Below are positions 9,917 to 17,367 of a DNA stretch of 64,000 nucleotides, one piece after another. Position numbers and translations under genes: made by a program. Origin of the DNA: Actinomycetota bacterium (lineage in GTDB: Bacteria; Actinomycetota; Nitriliruptoria; Nitriliruptorales; Nitriliruptoraceae); contig JAHWJY010000002.1 in the NCBI GenBank assembly GCA_019348135.1, positions 1 through 64,000 of the forward strand, read 5' to 3'. The notes beneath the pieces were generated by a model. That model had not been told where the DNA came from, searched no databases, and saw nothing but the letters and a program-made list of their open reading frames with translations. How positions within the stretch are numbered: position 1 is the first letter of the stretch; each line of letters begins with the position of its first letter.

Positions 9917-10021
9917 GCGGGCGGGCTCCTCGGCGGCCGGCGGGCGGGTGGACGGCGTCGACCATCGTAACGGTGGACCCCCCCGGTCCGTATTCCCCCC
10001 GCCCCCCTACGATGCCCCGTC

Positions 10022-10510
10022 ATGGACGCCACCGAGACCACCTGCCCGCGCCACCCGGACACCGCCACGCGGCTGTCCTGCACCCAGTGCGGCACCCCCA
10101 TCTGCCCCCGCTGCGCCATCGACGCGCCCGTGGGCCAGAAGTGCCCGGACTGCGTCCGGCAGCACCGGGCGGCGGTGGCCAAGGGCAAGCCGCGGCAGTA
10201 CCGCAAGGGCGCCGCGGCCGGCGCCGCCGCCGCGGTCCTCGCGGGGGTCGTGTTGCCGATCGTGCTCGGCATCTCGTTCGTGGGCCTGATCGCCACCGGC
10301 TTCCTGGGCTACGGGATCGCGCACGCCGTGCTCTGGGGCGCCGAGGGCAACCGCGCCGAGACCTTCCGCAACCTCGCGCTGGGGTTCGCGCTGGTGATGG
10401 TCGCCGGCGCCTTCACGGTCCGGTTCGGTACGCCCGTCCCCGGGGGACTGCGCGGCGTGCTCGTCTACGCCGCGGCTGCCTACGGGGCCTACGCGAGGTT
10501 CAACCGCTGA
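10022..10510 (+). CDS. B-box-type zinc-binding membrane protein
   Basis: CPRHPDTATRLSCTQCGTPICPRCAIDAPVGQKCPDCV zinc-binding N-terminus followed by TM helices. Confidence 0.65.
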   Translation: MDATETTCPRHPDTATRLSCTQCGTPICPRCAIDAPVGQKCPDCVRQHRAAVAKGKPRQYRKGAAAGAAAAVLAGVVLPIVLGISFVGLIATGFLGYGIAHAVLWGAEGNRAETFRNLALGFALVMVAGAFTVRFGTPVPGGLRGVLVYAAAAYGAYARFNR

Positions 10511-11001
10511 TGTCCGTCCGCGCCCGTCTCCTCGTCGCGCTGCTCGCCGGCACCGTCCTGCTCGCGTCCGGCTGTGCCGGCCCGGACGAGCCGGACGGTC
10601 CGCTGACGGACGTGCCGACCGAGGGGGCGGTCGGGGACGAGCCGGTCCCGGTGGAGGGCGACGGCGGCATCGGCGGCGAGGGCGGCGGACCGGTGACGTC
10701 GAACCTGATCCTGTCGGCCGAGCAGGTCGAGGTCACGGCCACGTGCCTGCTGTCCGAGGCACCGCCGACCTACCGGCTCGACCTCGCGGCCGGGGACTCG
10801 CTCACCGTGACCAGCGGCGACGCGGGTGGTGCGATCGTGCTCCTGCTCGGCGGCACGACCTTCACGTCGCCGGAGGACCAGCCGCCGGCCGTGACGGTGA
10901 CCGAGGGCGCCATGTCCGTCCAGGGACGGGCCGTGAGCGAGGCCCGCGACGAGCACTTCGTCGACGCCGTCATCGGGCTGGACGACCTGCCGGACTGCTG
11001 A
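10510..11001 (+). CDS. putative lipoprotein
   Basis: MSVRARLLVALLAGTVLLASGCAGPDEPD lipobox (ASGC). Confidence 0.65.
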   Translation: MSVRARLLVALLAGTVLLASGCAGPDEPDGPLTDVPTEGAVGDEPVPVEGDGGIGGEGGGPVTSNLILSAEQVEVTATCLLSEAPPTYRLDLAAGDSLTVTSGDAGGAIVLLLGGTTFTSPEDQPPAVTVTEGAMSVQGRAVSEARDEHFVDAVIGLDDLPDC

Positions 11002-13420
11002 CCCCGGTCGGGATGGCGAGTTCGGGCCCGAAGGCCTCGAGTCCGCTGACGGTGGGGACGAGCAGCCGGCCGCCCGCCGCCGTCGGGGCGCCGGCGACAT
11101 CGGCGCGGAGCTCGACCTTGCCGACCAGGTCGCCGTCGGTGACCCGGACCGCCAGGACCGTGCGATCGCCGACCGCGAGGTAGGCGACGTCGCCGGCGAC
11201 GGTGGGCGGCGCGCGGAGGTCGCCGGGTAGGTCGAGGTCCCACCGGAGCGAGCCGTCGCCGGTATCGAGCGCCACGAGTCGGTCCGGTCCCGTGGCCGCC
11301 AGGAGCACGTCGCGGTGGTGCGCGCGTAGTGGTCCGACCCGCACCGCGAGGGGCACCCTCCGCCGCTCCGAGCCGTCCGCGAGGTCGAGCTCCGTCAGCG
11401 TCGTCGACGTCGTGACGACCACCGCGTCCGGCGCGATCGTGACGGCGTGGCTGCCGGCCGGGTGCGTCCAGCGCCGCCGCGGCTCGGGGCGGTCGTCCGT
11501 GGGCAGCTCCCACAGCTCGAGCCGTGTCTCCCCGCTCGCCTCGCCGTCGTGGACCTCGACGGCGGCCACGTCGTCGCGACCGACCCACCTCCAGGGTTGG
11601 CCGACGACGGGGAGGGCGATGTCGGCGTCGCCGGTGCGGGTGTCGAGGAGGCGGATCGCGGGCTCGACCTCGATGGCACGGGGCGGCGGGCCGCCGTAGA
11701 GCAGGTCGTGGTCGATGAGCAGCTGCCACCGTGGCGTGAGCTGGACCAGCGGCTGCTGCACCGAGCCCCCCAGGGCACCGATGTCCCAGGCTTCCTCCCC
11801 CTCGCGGTCGTAGGCCTGCAGCCCACGGTCCGACTGCACCACGACGACGTCCTCGCCGAGGCTCACGTGCCAGGCCGCGTTCTGGGGCGGACCCCGATCG
11901 GCCGACCAGCACGGCTCGCCGTCGGCCAGGCGGGCCGTCTCCAGGCTGGGCTGGGCCAGCACGACGCAGTCGCCGAGGAGCGCGTGCGGCAGGACGGGCC
12001 GGTGGTGCCACTGCTGCCCGAGCGTGGAGCGCTGCTCGCCGGTCTCGGCGTCGAGGACGGTCATGCCGGTGCGCGACGCGACCACGACGAGCCCGGCCGC
12101 CGCCGCGAGCTGGTGGGGTTGCAGCTGCCGGCGCCACTGGACCACGCCGTCCCGGACGGCGTCGAGGTACTGGCCGTTCCCGAGGAGCCAGGTGCCGTCG
12201 GTGTGGGCGATCAGCTCGGTCGCCCGCGCCACCTGCGGCGGGACCTCGACCTCCTCCCCACGGCTGTCCCAGGCCGACCACCGCCGCGGCTCCTCATCGG
12301 GGATCCCGGGCCCCGACCACTCGTGGGTCGTGATGACGACGCCGTCGCTGATGCGCATCTCGGCGCGCCGGTAGCCCGTCTGACGGTCGTCGACCTCCCA
12401 CAGCTGCCGACCGGTCGCGGCATCGAGGGCGGTGACCGTCGCATCGGCGACCACGACCATCCCCTCGAGGAAGCCCGCGTCCTGCCACCCGGAGGCAGGG
12501 GGAGGCAACTCGTACAGGATGCTCCCGTCGCGGAGATCGACCACGTCCACCCGGTCGCCGCGCACGATGCCGTGATGCCCGTCGACCGCGGCCAGCCACC
12601 CGGCGCCACCGCGCCAGCGCACCTCGCCGGTCCCGGCGTCGAACGCCACGGGCGGAGCCGCCGCCACGACCAGGTCGCCGACCGCGATCCCGAGCTGCTC
12701 GTGGGCGACCCGTGCCGACAGGCGCTGCCTCCCGGTGACGGCGTGCGTCTCGGGATCGACCGTCACCAGCTCGTCGCCGGCGAGGAGGCGGAGGGACCGC
12801 GTCGAGGCGCCCGGGACGGGCAGGACCCCGCGGACGCGCCACCGCACGGTGCCCGTGGTCGGGTCGATGGCGGCGGTCTCGTCGTCGAGCTGCAGGAGCA
12901 GGTCGCCGTCGCTGGAGGCGACCGACTGGAACCACCCTCCGCCTCCTGCCGGAAGGGCGACGCCCTGGCTCTCGAGCCGCCAGCGCGGGGTCAGGTCGGT
13001 CACGGCAACGTTGGATGTGATCCCGGTGCCGCCCGCCCCGAGCAGTTCCCCGCCGAGGGTGACCGTCTCGACCGTCGGCTGGAGCACCCGGGTCACGACG
13101 AGACCCAGCGCGACCGCGACGACGGTCCCGGCCAGGAGCCGCCGGCGCCCCGGCATGGCTGCCGCCGGCCGCGTCGCCTCCTCGGCCGGCGCGGGCTCCG
13201 CGGGAGCTCCGTCCAGGTCCGTCCCATCCGCCGCCTCCGCGACCTCGGCTCCGGCACCCGCCGCGAGGTCCTCCGCCCCCCGATGCGCGGCGCGTGGCCG
13301 GACGAGGGCACCGCAGTGGCCGCAGAACCGCGATGCCGCCGCTCTGCCGCAGGTGGGACAGGTCAGCGGTCGACCTGCGTGTAGTGCAGGACGTGGCAGT
13401 CGCCGCGGCCGAGGACCCAC
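10970..13420 (-). CDS. zinc-ribbon / TM / PQQ-like beta-propeller protein (start codon uncertain, overlaps anti-sigma gene)
   Basis: CPTCGRAAASRFCGHCGALVRPR zinc ribbon, TM segment, then repeated propeller blades (GTVRWRVRGVLPV, GEVRWRGGAGW, GRQLWEVDDRQ, GSLRWDLDLPG). Confidence 0.75.
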   Translation of the reverse strand: MGPRPRRLPRPALHAGRPLTCPTCGRAAASRFCGHCGALVRPRAAHRGAEDLAAGAGAEVAEAADGTDLDGAPAEPAPAEEATRPAAAMPGRRRLLAGTVVAVALGLVVTRVLQPTVETVTLGGELLGAGGTGITSNVAVTDLTPRWRLESQGVALPAGGGGWFQSVASSDGDLLLQLDDETAAIDPTTGTVRWRVRGVLPVPGASTRSLRLLAGDELVTVDPETHAVTGRQRLSARVAHEQLGIAVGDLVVAAAPPVAFDAGTGEVRWRGGAGWLAAVDGHHGIVRGDRVDVVDLRDGSILYELPPPASGWQDAGFLEGMVVVADATVTALDAATGRQLWEVDDRQTGYRRAEMRISDGVVITTHEWSGPGIPDEEPRRWSAWDSRGEEVEVPPQVARATELIAHTDGTWLLGNGQYLDAVRDGVVQWRRQLQPHQLAAAAGLVVVASRTGMTVLDAETGEQRSTLGQQWHHRPVLPHALLGDCVVLAQPSLETARLADGEPCWSADRGPPQNAAWHVSLGEDVVVVQSDRGLQAYDREGEEAWDIGALGGSVQQPLVQLTPRWQLLIDHDLLYGGPPPRAIEVEPAIRLLDTRTGDADIALPVVGQPWRWVGRDDVAAVEVHDGEASGETRLELWELPTDDRPEPRRRWTHPAGSHAVTIAPDAVVVTTSTTLTELDLADGSERRRVPLAVRVGPLRAHHRDVLLAATGPDRLVALDTGDGSLRWDLDLPGDLRAPPTVAGDVAYLAVGDRTVLAVRVTDGDLVGKVELRADVAGAPTAAGGRLLVPTVSGLEAFGPELAIPTGVSSPAGRPAR

Positions 13421-14313
13421 AGCTCGACCCGGGAGTAGCTCTCCTGGGCCGGATCGTTGCCGACCAGGCCGTAGACGATCGCGTCCTGGCCGTCGAAGGT
13501 CACGAGCTCGGCGTAGACGGGGATGACCGCCGTCTGGGCCTCGAGCAGCGCCGGCAGGCAGGCCCGCACGGCCTCGAGGTCCTCCTCCGAGACCTCCCCG
13601 ACGGTGCGCAGCCCGAACTCCTCGGCCGCGTCCGTCCCCGCCGCCGGGGCGGGCTCGTCGGCGGACTCGAGCGTGGACGTCTCGGCCCCGTCGGCGGCGC
13701 GTTCGGCTCCGCCGGCGGCGTCGGCGTCGTCCTGGATGGCGTCCTCGAAGCTCTCCGCGGCGATGGCCGCGTCGTCTCCCTCGAGGCCCTGGCCGACGAT
13801 GTCGTCGAACCGGGCGTCGTCGGCGAGCTCACGGAGGGTGTCCGCGTCGAAGCTGCGACCGGCGGCGACGACCGTGGGGCCGGCGGCCGGGGCCGCCGCC
13901 TCCGTCTCCATCGTGCTGAACTCCTCGAGCCCGGCCTCACCGGAGTCGGCACCGCCGCTGCCGAGCTGGGCGATGCCGATGCCCGCGACCGCGAGGACGA
14001 CGGCCGCGACGGCGATCTGCGGCCACCACGAGCGCGTGCCCGTCGTTCCCCGTGCCCGTCGGGCCCCGAGCTCGTCGCCGTCGGCGGGGAGCTGCCGGTC
14101 CAGCTCGGCCGCGACGGCGTCGCGGAGACGTTCCGGGAACCCCGCGGGGGGCTCGACGGTGGGCAGCGACGCCAGCGCGGCGTCCGTGGCGCGCAGGTGC
14201 TCGAGCTTCCGGCGCAGGCGGGGGTCACGGGCGAGCTCGGCCTCGACGGCCGCGGTCTCGTCCGTGTCGAGCTCGCCGGCCAGGTAGGCCGCCAGGCGCT
14301 CGCCCGTCTCCAC
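13363..14313 (-). CDS. putative anti-sigma factor (RsmA-like position)
   Basis: METGERLAAYLAGELDTDETAAVEAELARDPRLRRKLEHLRATDAAL N-terminal anti-sigma-like helix pattern, one TM; downstream of SigM-like ECF gene. Confidence 0.65.
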   Translation of the reverse strand: METGERLAAYLAGELDTDETAAVEAELARDPRLRRKLEHLRATDAALASLPTVEPPAGFPERLRDAVAAELDRQLPADGDELGARRARGTTGTRSWWPQIAVAAVVLAVAGIGIAQLGSGGADSGEAGLEEFSTMETEAAAPAAGPTVVAAGRSFDADTLRELADDARFDDIVGQGLEGDDAAIAAESFEDAIQDDADAAGGAERAADGAETSTLESADEPAPAAGTDAAEEFGLRTVGEVSEEDLEAVRACLPALLEAQTAVIPVYAELVTFDGQDAIVYGLVGNDPAQESYSRVELWVLGRGDCHVLHYTQVDR

Positions 14314-14399
14314 GTCGTTCTCCGATGATCACGTGTCGGTCCACCCCGGTGGGGTGACCGTCCTCCGGTGGGACGCCCTCCTCCGGGCGCCGGTTCCCC

Positions 14400-14443
14400 G
14401 TCCGCACCGACCGGTTCGAGATCGAACCGTCGTCGGTGCGGAC
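14400..14443. repeat. long imperfect palindrome / stem-loop between sigma and anti-sigma genes
   Basis: GTCCGCACCGAC-CGGTTCGA-ga-TCGAACCG-tc-GTCGGTGCGGAC: 12 bp + 8 bp complementary arms with a 2-nt bulge. Confidence 0.85.
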
Positions 14444-14444
14444 C

Positions 14445-15116
14445 CTAGGCCGGGGGTCCGCGGGGGGAGGCGGACCCGTCCGGCTCGACACCGGCCGGTG
14501 AGCGGTCCACCACGGTCGGGGATCCCTCGTCCGGATCGAGCACCGGCGCCAGCAGCTCGGCGAGGCGTGCCCGCGCCCGGAACACCCGGCTCTTGATCGT
14601 GCCCACCGGCAGGTCCAGGGCCTCGGAGACCTCCGCGTAGCTCTGGCCCTCGATGGCGCACAGGATGATCAGCTGGCGCGAGAGGTCGTCGAGCTGCAGC
14701 AGCGCCCGTTGGATCTCCAGCGCCATCTCGCGGCCGGCCAGGAGGTCCTCGGTCGGAGCCTCGTCGCCGGCGCCCTCGCGGTGGTCGTCGACGTCCTCGA
14801 CGGCGAGCTGGGGACGCCGCGCCATCTTGCGCCCGAGGTCGTTGCACGCGTTCGTCGCGACCCGGTAGATCCAGGTCGACAGCTTGCTGTCGCCGCGGAA
14901 CTGGTCCGCCTTGCGTGCCAGCTGGACGAACGTGTCCTGGGTCGCGTCCTGCGCGTCGCTGTGGTTGCCGAAGTACCGGAACGTGATGCCGTAGACGCGG
15001 CGTTCGTACCGGGAGACGAGCTCCCCGAAGGCCGCCTCACGACGACCGCGTCCGAGCGAGGTGTCGGCGTAGGTCGCCAGCACCTCCTCGTCGCTCGCCC
15101 CCTCGAACCCCGTCAC
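14445..15116 (-). CDS. sigM: RNA polymerase ECF sigma factor (SigM-like)
   Basis: ELVSRYERRVYGITFRYFGNHSDAQDATQDTFVQLARKADQFRGDSKLSTWIYRVATNACNDLGRK...QLIILCAIEGQSYAEVSEALDLPVGTIKSRVFRARARLAELL; synteny with trxA-trxB. Confidence 0.85.
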   Translation of the reverse strand: MTGFEGASDEEVLATYADTSLGRGRREAAFGELVSRYERRVYGITFRYFGNHSDAQDATQDTFVQLARKADQFRGDSKLSTWIYRVATNACNDLGRKMARRPQLAVEDVDDHREGAGDEAPTEDLLAGREMALEIQRALLQLDDLSRQLIILCAIEGQSYAEVSEALDLPVGTIKSRVFRARARLAELLAPVLDPDEGSPTVVDRSPAGVEPDGSASPRGPPA

Positions 15117-15120
15117 CCGA

Positions 15121-15195
15121 GACCTTCTCTGCGGGTCTACGACCCGACCTTCTCTGCGGGTCTACGACCCGACCTTCTCTGCGGGTCTACGACCC
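15121..15195. repeat. three perfect tandem copies of a 25-bp unit
   Basis: GACCTTCTCTGCGGGTCTACGACCC repeated exactly at 15121, 15146 and 15171; each unit contains the palindrome CGGGTCtacGACCCG (shared across unit boundary). Confidence 0.97.
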
Positions 15196-16890
15196 GACGA
15201 ACCTCACCTCGGTCAGTCCCGCCTGGAACGTGCCGTCCCCGGTCGTCGCGAGATCGGTGATCCACAGCAACCAGTACCGCGACCGGACCCCCGTCGGGAT
15301 GGGCAGCTCGCCCTCCGCGTCGACACCCGACAACGACACCACCGGCTCGCCCCAGCCGAGCTCACGGTCGACCGGGTCGGGCACGGTGTCGGAAGAGTAG
15401 ACGGACACGTCGATCCCACCGTGGACGAGGTCCGCGACGATCTGCCGGACCTCGTGCGCGGTGCCGAGGTCGAAGTACACGCCGACGCCGGACTTGCGGT
15501 CCCCGAAGCGCGACGACCCGCGGTAGGTGGCGGTGGTCCAGGCGGTCGCCGGGTCGCCGTCGTACGCGGCGACCACGTCGGAGGCGTTCTCGGCCTCGCC
15601 ACCGCCGTACGGGTCGAAGACGGCGGCCGCCTCGATGGCCAGGAGGTCCTCGGACGTCACGGCGGGTCGGGGCGGGGCCTCGTCGCGCAGCGCCCGCGTG
15701 CCCAGGAAGCCGATCAGGGCCAGCAGCAGCCCGCCCAGGAACGCGGTCGCGAGACGCCGCCCGTACTCGGAGCGCGAGCTCGGCACGTTCCCGCCGAACG
15801 GGCCGCTGCTGTCCGGACCGACGGCCGGCAGGCCGCCGTTGTCGCCGGTCCCCGACAACAGCATCGCGGTGACGTCGCTCGGGCGGGACGGCACGAGCGG
15901 CGCCAACGCGGCGGCCAACGCGTTGCCGTCCGCGTAGCGGAGGTCGGGGTCGCGCCGCGTCGCCCGGACGAGGACCTCGTCGAGCGCGCGGGGGACGTCC
16001 GCCCGGATCTGCCGCGGGGGCGTGAGCTCCTGGGTGAGCCGCGCCGCGGCGGTCGCGGTCGGGGTGTCGCCGCTGAACGCGGGCTGGCCGGTGAGGCACT
16101 CGTAGAGCACCACCCCGAGGGCGTAGACGTCGGCGCGGGCGTCGACCTTGCCGCCCTCGAGCTGTTCGGGGGCGACGTAGGCGGCCGTGCCGACGACGGT
16201 GCCCGGGCTGGTGAGGGTCGCCTGGTTGCCGGAGAGCGCCTTGGCGATCCCGAAGTCGGTCACCTTCGCGACGCCGTCCCCGGTGAGCAGGATGTTGGCG
16301 GGCTTGACGTCGCGGTGGACGACCCCCTGGGTGTGGGCCTCCCCGAGCGCCTTCGCGACCTGCTCACCGAGCGCGGCGACCACCTGAGGCTCGAGCGGTC
16401 CCCTCTCGCGCAGGACGTCTCGGAGCGATGGGCCGTCGACGAACTCCATCACGAGGTAGACGACGTCGACCTCCTGACCCGTGTCGTAGATGGCGACGAC
16501 GTTCGGATGCGCGAGGCGAGCGGCGTTGATCGACTCGAGCCGGAAGCGCTCGACCGTGGTCGGGTCCGTCGCCAGGTGGGGGTGCAGGAGCTTGATGGCC
16601 ACCGACCGCGACAGGACGTCGTCGAAGGCGCGCCACACGATCGCCGCACCACCGGAGGCGATGGGTTCCTCGAGCTGGTAGCGGTCCGCGAGCCGGGACA
16701 ACCCGCCCGGGAAGCGTCGCGCGGCGTCCCCGTCGGGCGACGCGTCACGGGCGGCCACGTCCCCGGAGGTGACGTCGTCGGAGGCGGCCCGCAGCAGCCC
16801 CGGCCCGGTCTGGGTCGTGGCGTCCGAGAAGCCCGGATCCGGCCCGGGGCGCTCCTGCGCCCCGCCGGATCCCGGCGTCGGGTCCTGCAC
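15187..16890 (-). CDS. Ser/Thr protein kinase (PknB-like) with TM and C-terminal extracytoplasmic F5/8C-like domain
   Basis: GGAAIVWRAFDDVLSRSVAIKLL, HRDVKPANILL, DFGIAKA, VAPEQ; C-terminal ...AAYDGDPATAWTTATYRGSSRFGDRKSGVGVYFDLG... Confidence 0.85.
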   Translation of the reverse strand: MQDPTPGSGGAQERPGPDPGFSDATTQTGPGLLRAASDDVTSGDVAARDASPDGDAARRFPGGLSRLADRYQLEEPIASGGAAIVWRAFDDVLSRSVAIKLLHPHLATDPTTVERFRLESINAARLAHPNVVAIYDTGQEVDVVYLVMEFVDGPSLRDVLRERGPLEPQVVAALGEQVAKALGEAHTQGVVHRDVKPANILLTGDGVAKVTDFGIAKALSGNQATLTSPGTVVGTAAYVAPEQLEGGKVDARADVYALGVVLYECLTGQPAFSGDTPTATAAARLTQELTPPRQIRADVPRALDEVLVRATRRDPDLRYADGNALAAALAPLVPSRPSDVTAMLLSGTGDNGGLPAVGPDSSGPFGGNVPSSRSEYGRRLATAFLGGLLLALIGFLGTRALRDEAPPRPAVTSEDLLAIEAAAVFDPYGGGEAENASDVVAAYDGDPATAWTTATYRGSSRFGDRKSGVGVYFDLGTAHEVRQIVADLVHGGIDVSVYSSDTVPDPVDRELGWGEPVVSLSGVDAEGELPIPTGVRSRYWLLWITDLATTGDGTFQAGLTEVRFVGS

Positions 16891-16956
16891 CTGCCTGCCT
16901 TCCGTCTGTACGAGCTCGTCGTCCCCACGTCCACGAGGGGGATCGGCGTGTGGCGA

Positions 16957-17367
16957 CTACCGCCAGCGGACACGGCCGCGCGCCGTGGGCGTGGTGAGAT
17001 CCTCCAGCGGACCGATGCGGTGGACGAAGAACGTGTCGGCCTGCTTGGTCACCGTGGCGACGAGGGTCTCGCCGTCGACCTCCAACGAGAGGAGCTCGGC
17101 GTCGAGCTGGGACGCGGCGGCGGCCGCCGCCTCCTTCGCCGCGTCGAGGTCGCCGCGACCGTACGCGTCCCGCGCCGCCACCGCGACGTCCCGCGCGTCG
17201 TCCTCGAGGTTCACCGACGTGACGCCGATCGAGATCACCTCGTGGCCCAGCACGCCGATGATGGCCATGATGATCAGCAGCTGGAACAGCCACCCCGTGA
17301 CGATCCCGCCGTGTTCGGAGGCGAACCTCCCGCGGGGGCGTTCGCGGCATCCGGATGTCCTCGTCAT
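16957..17367 (-). CDS. single-TM secreted/anchored hypothetical protein (TadE-like architecture)
   Basis: 136 aa: EHGGIVTGWLFQLLIIMAIIGVLGHEVISIGVTSVNLEDDARDVAVAARDAYGRGD; start overlaps the end of the DUF6049 gene. Confidence 0.55.
   Translation of the reverse strand: MTRTSGCRERPRGRFASEHGGIVTGWLFQLLIIMAIIGVLGHEVISIGVTSVNLEDDARDVAVAARDAYGRGDLDAAKEAAAAAASQLDAELLSLEVDGETLVATVTKQADTFFVHRIGPLEDLTTPTARGRVRWR

Noticed and set aside
14412-14429. LexA/SOS box
   Set aside because: Actinobacterial SOS boxes have GAAC-N4-GTTC; here the arms are in the reverse order (GTTC...GAAC).
15121-15195. Possible CRISPR array
   Set aside because: Units are directly contiguous (period 25, no spacers) and no cas genes are present; it is a tandem repeat.
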